Below are positions 49,536-63,040 of a DNA stretch of 64,000 nucleotides, piece after piece. The first letter of the stretch is position 1; the number at the start of each line of letters is the position of its first letter. Where the stretch lies: positions 59,732,859-59,796,858 of the forward strand of contig OX457027.1 of the NCBI GenBank assembly GCA_949752745.1. The letters are read 5' to 3'. Source of the stretch: Protula sp. h YS-2021 (taxonomy: Eukaryota > Annelida > Polychaeta > Sabellida > Serpulidae). The translations under genes were made by a program, and so were the position numbers. Under the pieces are notes generated by a model, which did not search any database, was not told the origin of the DNA, and saw only the letters and a program-made list of their open reading frames with translations.

Positions 49536-50462
49536 ATATTTATGTACCATCATCTGTTTGGTTGATTTTGAGTTTTTTTTACAATGAATTAAGGTTATGT
49601 TTGCAGAAATGAATATTTTATTTCAGAAATTAAAAAAAGGATTTTTTTGGGTGCGGGATCATGGGTTAAGTCGGGAAGACATTTGTTTTTTTTTTGTTTA
49701 CAAAAACAAGAAACTAAGTACGTATAGATTGAAAGTGTATAATATTAGCCTGTACTCCTATGTTTTGTGTGTACTGGCCGCTCTAGTTCGAGAATGTTGT
49801 TACCAATGAAAGCTTCCAGAACTAAACTAAAATAATGATAATAATGAATGATGTTAAATAAATAACTGCAGTTAGAATTTAGATGAATAGGGATTCCTGT
49901 CCTGTGTCAGGTGTCCAGCTACAACCACGTGACAACTGAATATGTTTGCAGTATTTGCTATGAAATTCGTTCTTGGCATCCAACAGTCAAGGAATAAGAC
50001 TGACTTTACATGCAAAATGCTGGTAATGGAGCTTAAGCAACGCCATATCTGCCCTTATTATATATGAGGTAATCAATATAAGCGGGAAATGAGCGAACCT
50101 TTTAAAGACCCTCGTCAGGTAGGTCTTATTATCCTTGCGTGATAACTGGGTACAGTGACATTGACATGCACTCCCTTCCTTGCACGTATGCCCGCCCCCG
50201 CTATCGCAATCCTTGTCTCTAGCAGATAACAGCAGTGATACAGTAATATATTCAGCTATTAGGTTGGGGACGGTATGGGTGGAAGGGGGGGAGGGTTCGG
50301 GTAGCTGTGCTGCAGCATTCAATCATCAAGATATAGAAAACATGACATTTCGTTCTTAAATTAAACTACGCTTATCCGTGTAACGGTGTGTAAGTTTTCT
50401 GTATTTTCTCGCTAATGGCTTAGGGCATCTTCAGCAATCTTCGCGGACCATGAACGGTCTAT

Positions 50463-50585
50463 CAGGTAAACATATGTTAGCCACATGTTGGGTATTTGAC
50501 CATATAGTCAACGCATGTTTCCCATGTGGTAAACATATGCTAACATGTGTTCAGCAAAATGTATGTTGGTGACATGGTGACTGAC
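50463..50585. repeat. Degenerate 'accatatgtttaccacatg' array, copy 2
   Basis: At least six half-site phrases such as 'ggtaaacatatgttagccac' and 'catgtggtaaacatatgcta'. Same family as 37945-38235. Confidence 0.6.
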
Positions 50586-50601
50586 AGTTTCGAAGATGGC
50601 T

Positions 50602-50709
<108 letters not shown>

Positions 50710-52279
50710 AATTTCTGCAAAGAGTAAAAAACATGTTCTAACCGCACGGCAGTTTAAAGCTCGAAGGCATAATGCCTTCATGGATCAGAAGACCATCCCA
50801 CAAATTGGACCACCTCTGAAATAGGACCACTTTTCAAGCGTTGCGTTCTTGGTGACTTTCACTTTGAAGAAGCACGCCAAAAGAACCTCTTTGAAGACTG
50901 GACAGCTTGAATGTACAACCCCCACCCACCCTCCCTCCCCATGGGAAAGGGAAGGGGTGACAGACTTGTCTACATCCCACTACCTCTATGTTTACTCCCC
51001 ACTGTTCAAATATGCTGAGCACCAAAATTAATTGTTGATACTTCATTTATTGTTTTGTTTTAATAAATCCACAAAAGTATGTCGAAAAATACCTTCTATC
51101 TTTAGTGTTGTACTGCGTAAATTTGAATATGTTTATGGCGGAATCATACATAACAAGTCATTTACAACCCCGCCATTCTCATCAGACAGAAGAAGGCTGA
51201 CCCATTAAAACTAAGTGGACTAACTGCTAAGGCACCATTTTTTTCTTTGAAACAGCTATTTATATTTTGATGAGCAACCAGAAGTCAAGTTCAGAAACGG
51301 CCACAGATGTTTCATTTTATAAGAAAAATAACGCAGTGAATAAATAATAATAAGGTAGAATCATCTTTTTCATGTTCTCCTTGATATAGTTATATACGTT
51401 GGATGACTAATTGATTTGAAGAGTTTGCAATAGTTTATTCTTTTATCTTCAAAACTTAAAGATGTATATTTTAAAACCTTAAGAAGGTGATAACAGTGAC
51501 AAAAGGTCACTTATTACTCAGTAAATAAAACTGGACAAGACGGACATATATATATATATTGTATGTGGAGGTCTTATCAATGAAGGCAAGAAGGGATCGC
51601 CTTGGGGTGGGAGTGGGGGAGGGGGTGGGGGGGCGGGAGCTATCTGTGACTTTGTGTAGCTTGACTGTGTAGCCTGAATGGGTACACGTCACAAATGCGT
51701 GCCGCAGCTGAGAGGGAATGTGGTAAAATGTGAACATTTAGCCTACACCTTTCGCGGATCCTCCCTCCCCTCCCCCCACGGGCGAGGCGGTGTGACTTTT
51801 GCTAAGACAATACATGTACTTGTACGTGACTTGTGTTACTTTCTTGAAGCAAACGCTATTGTTCGTTATCACGTATGGCCGTTGTGTAAATAATTGCAAT
51901 GAATGAACTGAATGAAAACGTATATTATTGTCTCCTTTCATTTGATTTCTGTCAAACGAAGGTCTTATTTCAATCTTTTATTATCAACTGTTTGCTTAAA
52001 AATAATTCAAACTTGAAAAAAAAAACAACTTCTCAGAGCAATTGTGTTTAGTCACAGATGCGACATAGGTCAACAACAATGGTCTGCATTCAAACGGTCT
52101 GGCTTTGTGGCATAAATTGACGTTAATATAATGTATTTTGCACATATAAAAGAGATGTTTTCTGCCTTTTTAAGATTTGCTAGACGTTCTAATAGTGTTT
52201 TCGCTCAACAATTAGGTTAGCGCATTCCCAAATGTTTAACAACAACGATAGACTAAAGAAGTGGAAAAAACCGCTACAC

Positions 52280-52459
<180 letters not shown>

Positions 52460-52561
52460 CTTCAGTGTTGCTCTTCCCTGCCTCCTCATTGCAATTCTTT
52501 AACAAATATATCTTAACCAGATGATGAAATACGGGTTTAACAGTTGTGTACCAAATTATTG

Positions 52562-52770
52562 ACATATTTGAACATATGTTTACTATATGAACATACGTTT
52601 ACCATGTATCGTTAACCTATGTTATCCCATGTATGCTTATAGCCCATGCCATGTGGTAACATATTTGGTGATCACATGTTTAATATATGTTGACCGCATG
52701 GTTACAACGATGATTTAGTATAGAAAGCATGCGTTCACCACATGGTCAACATATGTTTATCACATTCCAA
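52562..52770. repeat. Degenerate 'accatatgtttaccacatg' array, copy 3
   Basis: The clearest of the three arrays: 'gaacatatgtttactatatg', 'cacatggtcaacatatgttt' and others, with a loose period of 15-20 nt on alternating strands. Confidence 0.65.
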
Positions 52771-53596
52771 GCACAGAAAACGTAACAAAATGTATATACA
52801 TTGATCATTATGTTTACGCATGATAACCAAAAATTTGATCTCGCGTTTTGCTAACACTTCTAAACAAATTGACTTTTTTGTTTCGGAATTGATTATTACA
52901 CTGCATTTTCTGTTATCTGGAATGCTAGTTAATAGAACCATAAAAGTAGTCATGCAATCGTACCGTGCGAACATGTCATCCGGAGCTGTGAATGCCGACG
53001 CGAATCTGGTGCTGTGTATATTCATAACTTAACCTATACATAAAGATACTCAAAAACTGCATTTAATTTGAGGAAAACAGCGCCTATAGCAGCTGAGGAA
53101 CTGTCTCTGAAATAGTGAATAACTTAAACCATTCTGTTTTAATAGCCTTGTTTACTTGAAAAATTGGTGCACTTAAATCTTTTAATGATGCCTAAAAACT
53201 GAACCTTTATTCAAGTGATTTTCAAGGGTTTTCATAAATAGCAGAAATTCGTCTAAATTCCAACCATGGGTCAGACGAGCACCATACTGTTTTGTTTACA
53301 AGATTTCTAAAGAACATTAATAACCTGTTAGAACTGAAGTAAAAATATTTACTGCATTTTAGTCAAGCGTGATTTGGGTAAAATACACAAGGTAGAAATG
53401 GGTCAACAAAATATCACAGACAACACAGGAATTGACCGAATTGTCCTTTTGTGTGTTGTAAAGATTAAAAAAAAGCTTTTCTGGAAGAAATTACAATAAT
53501 GGAATACATGTATGTCAAGCTGTTGTGAAGCTTTAGAAAGGGGGCTTTCTTTGAACTACATAACTGTCGGGGGTTTTTCCATGGGGTGAGCAAAAT

Positions 53597-53982
<386 letters not shown>

Positions 53983-54058
53983 GAACAAAGATGGAACTTC
54001 GGAAACAGCCATTTGATGCAAAGGCCATATATATATATATATAAAATAAAAATAAAAT

Positions 54059-54268
54059 AAAAAATATAATAAAGTATGTCTATTAGAGTCACTTGGGAAT
54101 TGCATAATTTATACTAGAAAATTATTAGTATAAATTATGCAATTATATATATATATATATCTAAAGCAAATAAAAAGATGGAGAGTTGGTCAGCGGTACG
54201 AGCTTTTTTTCTAGTATAAATTATGCAATTCCCATGTGACTCTGATATACATACTTTATTATATTTTT
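54059..54268. repeat. Inverted repeat with arms of about 62 bp
   Basis: Arm 54059-54121 is the near-perfect reverse complement of 54206-54268. Both contain 'ttgcataatttatactagaa' and 'aatataataaagtatgt'. The 84-bp loop holds a third, shorter copy ('tagtataaattatgcaatt') in the right-arm orientation. MITE-like; it abuts a TA run on the left. Confidence 0.85.
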
Positions 54269-54269
54269 T

Positions 54270-55301
54270 GCTTGGATATAATCTACCTTCTTACATAACC
54301 CCATCTGCCAAATACATTAATTAAAAAAAACATTAAAACATCTATATCTCTAAAGATCTGCAATTTTTTTATTTCAGATAATTATTATTAAAACGAGCTC
54401 GCAAAATGCTCTTCTCATCTTGAGATTTACAGAATACGGCCTCTGATGAAATCGAAAAATCTATGCTTTCCAATTTTCAGAAAATTTAAGTAGTGCTACA
54501 AGATATTTCTTGTAATTGTTTGTTAAAAATCTTGTTCGGAACTCTGTCACTCCGACCCTGTAATTATTCATAGAAAACCCAGTGCATGAAATCCTATGTA
54601 ATCTGTCGGAGAGGGAGAATTGTTTCTAATTACAGTTTCCAGGTATTTAAGTGGAGTATCTGGGTATTGTAATTAGAGCTGACATTCCAGGTCTCTAATA
54701 AAGGTTTCCATGTCAGATTGCGCCAATGACGTCACAAATATTAATTCTTGTCACCAAAAATAGTAATTAATTTGGAGAACACGTTATCTGGAAATCTTTT
54801 TTTCTCTCCGAAAGTTATTTTCGAGAAGTTTTTTTCTTCTTTTAAAAAATACAGTCAGTAATTATCCCTGCTGGGAATAGAAGCATTTAAATTGAACTAA
54901 CATTAGTGAATTGATTTTCTACGTTTCAAATTAAGCACTTGGTATTGCTTACAGCTTAGTGCCCAATCTAATTACAGGAGCAAAATTTCAAACGGTCAAA
55001 GAATATAAACAGGTGGAATCCAGGTTACTTCGAGCTCCGCAGGATTTGCCAGAAAGCGTTCAACCTCTGTCCATCTGACACTTAAACGCCGCTGTTGCCT
55101 AACTTGTATGCAGTGCACCCGTCTTTTATATCTTCTTATTTTTGGCTATTTATTTCGGACGTAACCAGGAACAAAGACCATTTACTACGGTTTCACGGTC
55201 TGTGCCTGGAATCTGGCTCATGCAGGATCTGTGCACAGGTTAATTAGAGGATGGGTATAAGGGTACAAGAATAAAAATATCAGAAAAAAGAGTACTACTA
55301 G
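54270..55301. other. AT-rich DNA with TAATTA and TGACGTCA sites
   Basis: No gene. Between 54560 and 54780 there are several homeodomain-type TAATTA cores, and a perfect CRE, TGACGTCA, lies near 54727. This could be a regulatory block, but the motifs are short. Confidence 0.25.
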
Positions 55302-56625
55302 ACAGAATTCCGCTAGATAGCGGAAAAGACCCACTTGCAGAAACCACTAAAGAAAATATTTGTATTAAGGTAATGACCAAAAGTTATGCAGTACCAATTC
55401 CTTGCCATCGTCGTTTTGGCTCAAAAGGTCGAAAATGAGCTCAAATTCGCTCTATCTCTAACCGTTTTCGAGATAAGTCGGCCTATCATTAACAGCCTAT
55501 GAGGTCACGTGACCCTTGACCTGGACCCTCAAGATCGAGTACTCTACTGGGTACGTTTTATATGTTCAAGCTAGGATTTTAACACTTTTTATGGCCACTT
55601 TTCGTGATTAATAGGGGTTTAAAAATATTTTAGGATTTTAAATATTAAGCAACTTCCGATTTTTATATTGACCGAGACCGAGAAGTTCATGGTCACTGAA
55701 GGGCCTCTTATGTATCGTCGTTTGGGCCAAAAGGGTAGAAAATGAGCTCAAAATCACTGTATCTCTTACACTTTTCCACATGATAGTCAACTTCCGATTT
55801 TTTACCTTGTCCGTGACCGAGAAGGTCAAGGTGACCGAGATACCTTTTATGTAACGTCATTTCGGCCTGAAGAGTGGAAAATGAGCTCAAAGTCGCTCTA
55901 CCTCTAACCGCTTTCGAGATAATAGTCAACTTCCGGTTTTTGACATTGACCGTGACCGAGACGGTCGAGGTCACCGAGACACCTCTTATGTAACGTTGTT
56001 TCGACCAAAAAGATCGAAAAATCTCTAACTCGTTTTTGAGATAAGTCGGCCTAACGTTAACGGCCCATGAGGTCACGTGATCCTTGACCTTGACCCTCAA
56101 GGTCGAGATTCGGGATGGTAGGTTACCCCCTACTGAGTACGGTTTATATGTTCAAGCTAGGATTTGAACACTTTTTGTGGTCACTTATCGTGATTAATAG
56201 GGGGTTTGGAAAATATTTTGACCTCACGCTGACCTTTATTTTGAGGTCAAGGTCAAAAATATGTGCAATTTCACCAAAACCTGATGATTATCTATAAGTG
56301 TACCAAATATAAAGCTCCGCTGACTCAAACGCTAGCAGGAGTTTTCTGCAAACCATTTCATGAAAAAAATAGCTTTGGCCTTAATTTGACCTTGACCTTG
56401 ACCTTCAAAGTCAAAGAAATTTGCGGATTTACGAGGTCTCGTCATCCCCTGCATGTGTACCAAATTTCATATCCCTCTGTCAAAAACTGTAAGAGGAGTT
56501 TTCTGGAAACCACCCAAACGGAAAAAAAGAAAGAGAAGAAAAAAAACGAAAAAAGGGCAGAAACTTCCAGAAAAAGTACACACTTATACCCAGTTGCAAA
56601 CGAAGTTTGCAAGTAGGAAATATTA
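55302..56625 (+). mobile_element. Composite 'TGACCTTGACC' repeat, uninterrupted copy
   Basis: Begins 'agacagaattccgctaga'. Contains three or four 138-139 bp units (the 'cctcttatgtaacg' phrase is at about 55704, 55843 and 55982), then a unique part with 'caaaacctgatgattatcta' and 'ggagttttctggaaac', and ends near a 'gcaaacgaagtttgc' palindrome at about 56597-56611. It matches 11765-13470 inverted. No coding capacity. Confidence 0.75.
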
Positions 56626-56760
56626 CTCTTTTCTCAACACGCGAGGTTTCTTCTTGACCACTCCGAGCCCACCTATTCTTCAGTGTGCTGAAAATGATTG
56701 ACACACAGGTACCAGAGAGATGTGCAATACATTTATGTCTTTAACTATTTAACCTGATTT

Positions 56761-56850
56761 TATGTCCCCAATACGAGCAAACCGCTTTTGTCGGGGCCCT
56801 CATTTGCATTTGCGGCACCCCGACCTTTTAGTTTTTACGGGGACAGTAGT
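56761..56850. repeat. Small nested hairpin, MITE-like
   Basis: The outer arms are TGTCCCC and GGGGACA. The inner arms GTCGGGGCC and GGCACCCCGAC surround 'ctcatttgcatttgc'. The whole can fold as one imperfect hairpin. Confidence 0.6.
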
Positions 56851-57683
56851 AAACAGGCATAAAAGACTTTTTATTTAGTAAATGAACAGTGTTTTTCAGT
56901 GCCATCGATTGAGATTACAGATCCGCATTGGGGGGCTTGGGATTCGATTTGCTGCTTGAATCTCGCGAATGTTCCTTCTTGTTTTGCTTTAGCGGTTTTC
57001 TCAGCCAAGGTTAAAAATAGCAACCTGTTGAGCAGGCGTATTACTTAGCTTTTAAAAACAGTACGAAACCTTGATCTTATTCTTGTGTTACAGTAGGGAG
57101 TGAAACATCTGCAGAAATCCCATTAGCGGAAAGTTTTATTTCCAAGCTTTAGTTTTTAACTTGATGACACGCAGGAACCAACAGGCCTCCATGAGGTACT
57201 GTTTCACTTTTTAGACGTATTATGGGTTTTCACAATAATTTGATGAACCCTGGGATCAACCCTCATCTGATGTTGGGTGGTTAGTGGGCGGGGAGGGGGG
57301 TTGTGGGGAGTTGGGGTGAGGGTGGTGAGGTGGGGGTTTTGAACCACGAGAAGATACCGAGATGCAACAGAAATACTGTGGGAAAACCGGAAAGTTTATA
57401 CTGACATTCGGATTTGAAAGACAAGTAATGTTCACGTCATACATTAAGCCAATCTCTAAAAAACCATAAATATCCGCCCTGCAGATGCCAATGCTTTATT
57501 CTCAGTAAATTAAAATGAAGGGCACTTTTCTTTTTAGACAAGCCTGGCAATTTTCAATGTCCCAAAACAGTTCCAGGTTCGATCACTAAAGTCTATGGAT
57601 TTATCCAAAACTGTGCGTGCGTTCTGGATTCCATTCAATTTACGGAACATTGCGAATTTCCTTACATGAGTGCTTTCCTTTAG

Positions 57684-57933
57684 CTTTGGTGATTCGTACT
57701 GGCTCGTTTTTTCACTCAGATTTAAGGAGAATAGGGATCAAACTATAGTGGTTCTTGTAGAAAGATCAGCTTTGAACAGATATTTCCGCTTGACACAAAA
57801 TGAAAGTTATGTGGAAAAGACGTTAAGAAGAAGCTTGATAGAATGCTCAGCAAATAGGAACATTGTTAATTATAAAAATCATCTACCTACGGACGTAACT
57901 AGAGCGGCACTTCGCTTCTTCTTAGCGAAATGA
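57684..57933 (+). CDS. Possible terminal exon, unidentified
   Basis: Follows an acceptor-like 'agtgctttcctttag'. It is open for 83 codons to TGA at 57931, starting FGDSYWLVFSLRFKENRDQT and ending VTRAALRFFLAK. The composition is that of an ordinary soluble protein. A canonical poly(A) signal AATAAA follows at 58001. No homologous family is recognised and no upstream exon was found, so a transposon origin cannot be excluded. Confidence 0.35.
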
Positions 57934-58000
57934 TACACTTGAAAACATGAAACTTTCTACATTTACATAAAACAAAACTTCTAACGGGATAATTCATTGC

Positions 58001-58006
58001 AATAAA
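58001..58006 (+). promoter_or_regulatory. Poly(A) signal AATAAA after the 57684 exon
   Basis: Canonical hexamer 68 bp after the stop codon at 57931. Meaningful only if that exon is real. Confidence 0.35.
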
Positions 58007-58329
58007 CTAAACGTGGTGGGGGCTCTTAGTCTTCCAAGTGATAGGGATATTTTGGCTGAACATTGCACATAATGTAGATTTCCCACATTTGGTTTATTAT
58101 CAGTCACATTAATCCGTTCGAAGTTTTGAATCATGCAAATGTTGGCAATGTATACATTTCATACGTTTGCAAGTGCGTCATGTCCCTTAGAAGCAGCGAA
58201 GTGCCGCTCTAGTTCTCATATAATATTGTGTTCCCGTGTTGAGTATAACGGAGAATATGCTGTACCGATGAATCCCCACATACTGCCAATCAACAAAAGG
58301 GACCATCCTACAGACAAGACGACTGTTCC

Positions 58330-58445
58330 ATTGACTCATTCTTAGGTACAAATCGGACGATCCCAGCCCTCCTTCCCCCCCCCCCCCTCAATTCGGACCT
58401 CTTTAATCCAGCCACGCAGTTGGTCTTTATTCCGGAGTTTCACTG
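58330..58445 (-). mobile_element. Terminus of a pogo-like element
   Basis: Read inward from 58445: CAGTGAAACTCCGGAATAAA, then 'ctggattaaagaggtccgaa' and a 13-base poly-C/G run. This matches the CAGT-start, TCCGG-rich termini of the 4223-5800 element. The opposite end was not found. Confidence 0.5.
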
Positions 58446-60978
58446 CACCTAGAGATTAAGCATACAGCACGCGCACTCTAGTTTTTTTCTTTGGTTGCAG
58501 CACCCTTATTTCTGCTCAGCGCTTTTAGGACTTCTCTGCTTTTATCCAGGTTCTGGCTTCCGTCACTTTAATATCAACTTTTTAGGTTTTTGTCTTTGAT
58601 CATCATCTGCTATAGACTTCTACCTTTAACTATTTTTTCGCATTAAGAAATGCCTCATCTAGGGTCTTTACATCCAGGCACCTTTGTTTTAATCTCTATT
58701 TTTCCGACCACACTGCCACCACCGAACGCAGACCTAAATGTTCATCGCCATTAAATGCAAGACTTAGTTAGCGGGTAAAAAAAAAACAGAGAAAGAAAGG
58801 CTTTGATTGCAGTTAGACTTTACATCGCTGTTGCTGTATAACATAATATACTGTTTTTTTCTTTTTGATTGATGTGATTAGACAATAGAACAATAGCTGT
58901 CCAAAAGCTGGATCTGTCGCATAACCGTTACACAAAGTTCAGGGAGAACGGACACAAGAGGCAAGCCCACACTGCCTGGACGATGACATACATAGGTACA
59001 AGAAACCTCTGGGCTGGAGGATGCATAAATTGGGAATCTTGATTATATCCCGGCCCGTTTGAGCTGCTTGCAGCATGAACATGTTGATATAAAGCATAAG
59101 GAAAATATGCAAAATTCGAGTGCCATGGCATCATGTTGGCACCCCTTTTCCTTGCTGGCACTCTATCTGGTTTTGTATTACACCTCACCGCTGTTCTTAT
59201 TTAGGTTGTAGAATCACCTTCTTTAGTGTCGGGGGCGAGAGAGTTTGTTTTAGTCTTCGTTTATAGCGGAAAAACTGTGTATGTCTGAACGGGAACAGGA
59301 CAACTCCCCCCGGACTACTCCCTCTTTCCAATTCCCTCTCCCACCGAACAATTCCCCTCGTTGGGCGTATTCCCGCTGTTAATGCATGAATTTATCTTGA
59401 AATGCGCATTAATTTTGTAGATCTCCCACTTACTGGTCCAATCACTCTCATGGAGGCTTCTCATGACACACTTTCGTATTGCACACAACCGATTTCTATT
59501 GCAGTGGGCTGGTAAACAACAATGTCCCATAAGCACTCCTGACGGTGACTCGCCAAAGCAATTAACTCGAGTTCTTTAAATGCCAACTGCGCAAAAGGTG
59601 AGTCTGCCGCGAAAGCTGCCCTGCTATTGCGACACATCATTCAAGAAAACATCGATAGCTGCTTCCAGGCAACGTGTCATTTGTTGTTCAACCCCCCAGC
59701 ATCGTCACTAACCCCTACACCTCACCCCCTCCTCCTCCTCTCCCCTTCTCCCACCTCCCGCCTTCTCTCTCCACCCAGAAACGGAACTACTTTTCCCGCC
59801 TTTGCACCCAGACGCTATCAGCATAATTTATACGAACGTGGGGGTACATTCATGAATATATATTGGGCGGGGAGTGCTATTCATTAATATCGGCATGGCT
59901 TCCCGCCAAAGTATCTGTGTGAGTAATTTGTAGAGGTGTTACGGATTCTCCAGTTAAATCACAAGTTTCTCTATTTTATTCCATCTTGAACCCTTAAAAG
60001 GTTGTGTGGGGAATTTTTTATAATGGCGCCTTCTAACTTATTTTTACAGTATTGGACAGAAATCCTACCGCCATACCAAATAAAGATGTAACTAGATGTG
60101 GGTCAATGGTTTCAAGCTTCATGGATTATGTGATTCTGATGATACCTAGGCACTGAAGTATTCCTTGAATAAACATCTGGTATGAACTTTGAGAGGAAAA
60201 AAGAAAAACAAAATAAATTCTTCTTTAAGAAGCAAATATTTCCAGATGATTTTTTTTGAAAATCAGTAACTAACAACTTTATGTTTTTTGATAAAACATA
60301 AACTTTTTGCTCTAAAATGCCTCTTGTTTTGAAATTCCAAAAAATTCTGTCTGATTTTGATGTTCCGTGTTCAGTGCCTTCGGGTAATCCTGAGGTTTTT
60401 TCTGCTTTTGTTCTGAGTTATTTAATTTTCACTTTGGCGCAATGTCCTTCACTTTTACTCACGGTTCACTGTTGACCAGTTGAATAACAAGACGACAAAA
60501 TATAAGGCAGAAAGAGAAGGCAAAAATATGGACAACGCGGTAGATCTATGTGATTACAGGATGAAGTAGTCATATAGAAGCCATATGCTTGAAATGATAA
60601 TGCCACGTAAAATACGGTAACAGCGCAATTAATTTTGTGTAACTGTAAATGCCGCCGAGCACGTCATTGACCACAGTGTATTAACGATTCTCCCAAAAGC
60701 AGGTCTTTCAAAGCAAGCATTTGAAGCATACTTTGAAGTGAAGCCACGATGACGTAAGCCGGAGAGGAAAAAAACTGCGAAAAAAAAACTGTTTTAGCTC
60801 TAAACTTGTGTAGATCAAACGTGTCTAGAAGACAATAGCCCATTCGGACCCTTTTCTTCTACCAATAATAGAAGGCGGGAAAGGCGGGATATGGCACACT
60901 CCGTAGCAGTCTGAATTTACAACCAGCAATAGTGCTTACAACTATGTTCTCTAATGTATCAGAAAGCAAATAAAAAAT
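58446..60978. other. Mixed-composition DNA, possible promoter-like block
   Basis: A pyrimidine-rich tract (59690-59770), a GC box 'gggcggggag' (about 59867) and an ATG with a short open frame before 'tctgt|gtgagt' (about 59895-59918) could mark a promoter and first exon, but nothing confirms it. Nothing else recognised. Confidence 0.2.
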
Positions 60979-61039
60979 GTGCCTTTTTGCGTTTCCATAA
61001 CAGGAATATTTTCGATAAAAAAAAGCTCCGTAATAGAAC

Positions 61040-61215
61040 ATGACGTGAAGGGAAGAAAGGCTCTCCCTAAAAAAGCAGAGCAAAAAAAAGCAATCTCTAA
61101 GGCCATCCGCAAAAGCGAAATTGCATATAATCGCATAAAGCTTTTACTAGACAGTCGTGTGGCCCTTTTTTGTAGGGGTAAGAAAAAAAATAAAGTAATG
61201 AGTTCAGAAAGAGGG
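61040..61215 (+). pseudogene. Possible Tc1/Tc3-like transposase N-terminal relic
   Basis: The frame reads GRKALPKKAEQKKAISKAIR, then KSEIAYNRIKLLLDS and GKKKNKVMSSER. The spacing (an I-x-R-S-like helix-turn-helix, then a K-rich GKKxxKxMS hinge) recalls the second half of the N-terminal DNA-binding domain of Tc3-type transposases. Similarity is weak and no catalytic part or termini were seen. Confidence 0.3.
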
Positions 61216-61380
61216 TCCAGAAAGGGGTACAAATGCACTTGCTACGTCAGACCATATGTCTAGACAAGATCGGATGATACATCTTTGGCAATCTTCTAGA
61301 ATATGAGCTCCCAGAAATACAAGATTCAGGCATCTTTTACTCAAAATTACTTGCATTATACTAGCATCATGGGTTTTTTT

Positions 61381-61913
61381 AGCCCTCAGCCATGAAATGG
61401 CTAAGGGTACTGCTATGGTCGTGTCCGTCCGTCCGTTAACACTTACCTTGTGAACGCGCTCTAGCCTACAATTTTTTATTTTAGCTATTTTAAATATAGT
61501 TTTTAGATGGACCAATGAAGATCCCTATTGTTTATGAGTCATATCTGACCAAGGACAGTGGCACAACTGGACTTTGAAATTGTCTAATTTGTACCTTTAT
61601 CAAGTTTGCTTAACATGTGACTTGTGAACACTCTCTAGCCTGCAATTCTTTACCAATTTACTATGATATTTCGGATAAAGCTACTATATGGAGTAATAAA
61701 GATCCCTATTGTATATGAGCCATATCCGGCCAAGGACAGTGGCTCAGCTGGACTTCCTCAAGGTAAATGTTTTTGTTTTTGTTTTTTGTTGTTGTTAATC
61801 TTAAAGCACTACCACCTTTTTCTTCTTTTCGGTGTCAAGGACTGAAATGAGCCTATGACCGGCCTCAAACCTACTATTTTCCTTGTTCCGACTGTTCCAG
61901 CTGGCTGAGGGCT
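61381..61913. mobile_element. MITE with 12-13 bp terminal inverted repeats
   Basis: Starts AGCCCTCAGCCATGAAATGG and ends with the reverse complement AGCCCTCAGCCAGCTGG. Inside, a segment of about 174 bp containing 'gtgaacgcgctctagcct', 'gatccctattg' and 'ccaaggacagtggc' is repeated in tandem with divergence. There is no coding capacity, so it is non-autonomous; superfamily not assigned. Confidence 0.7.
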
Positions 61914-62189
61914 TTTCATCTCTGATGCCTATGTTTTCATTTGCCTAAAACAAAATGCAAGACAAGGCGTAAGGTCGCCAATCCGTTTTAAACTTCAAGT
62001 TGACAAAATAATAACGTTAATTTGAAAAAATGCAATGAACGTGACATCACATGATGCTGCAAGCAAGTTTTAAAATAAATTAAAAACAAAACTAGACCGT
62101 TTTCGCTACCAAGTTTCGAAAATTACACTTGGGGCCACAAAAAATACGATTCTAAACTTTCAAAAATCAAAATTGACCAAGAACTAGGA

Positions 62190-63040
62190 GACGAAGATCA
62201 CCAAGGCACCTCTTACCTTACATCTTCTCTTTTAGGCCAAAACGGTCGAAAATAAACTTAAAATCGCATTACCTCTAACCCTTTCTGGAACTTCCGGTTT
62301 TCGACAGTGACTATGACCGAGGAGGTCAAGGTCATTTAGGTACCTCTTACGTATCGTCATTTAGACCCAAAGGGCCGAAATTAAGCTCAAACTCACTCTA
62401 TCTATAAATGCTTTCGAGACAAAGACCCACTTCCGATTTTTGACATTGACCATGGCCGAGGGGTACAGGTCACCTAGGTACTTGTTACATATCGTCTTTT
62501 AGGCCCAACGGTTCAAAAATAAGCTCAAAATTGTTCAATCTCTAACCGTTTCGAGGTAATGGTCAACTGCGGGTTTTTGGCCTTGACCATTACCAAGGAG
62601 GTCAAGGTCACCGAAAGATCTGTTACATATCGTCTTTTAGACTCAATGGTTCGAAACTAAGCTCTAAATCGCTCTATTTCTAATCATTTTCGAGATAATG
62701 GTCAACTTCCGGTTTTTTTCTTTGACTGCTAACGAGTAGGTAAGGTCACCTAGGTACCTCTTACATAACGTCTTGTAGTCCCAAAGGGTCGAAAATAAGA
62801 TGAGAATCGCTCTATCTCTAACCGTTTTCGAGATAATGGCCCACTTCCGGTTTTTTACATTGACCTTTGCCGAGAAGATCTTTTAGGCCAAAAGGGTAGA
62901 AAATAAGCTGAAAATCACTCATTCTCTAAAGTTGTCGAATTAATGGCCCACTTTTGATTTTTGACATTGACCATGACCGAGGTGATCAAGGTCATCGAGG
63001 TATATCTAACCGTTTTCGAGATTATGGTCAATCATTCTCT
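62190..63040 (+). repeat. 138-bp 'TGACCTTGACC' tandem array
   Basis: At least five diverged units. The 'taggtacctcttac' phrase lies at about 62341, 62479, 62618 and 62755, spaced 137-139 bp. Each unit carries 'ctctatctctaaccgttttc', 'gagataatggtcaacttcc' and 'gaccgaggaggtcaaggtca'. The longest array of this family in the window. Confidence 0.85.

Noticed and set aside
59503..59598. Apparent exon between a good acceptor and a 'gtgagt' donor
   Set aside because: All three frames contain a stop before the donor, so it cannot be an internal coding exon.
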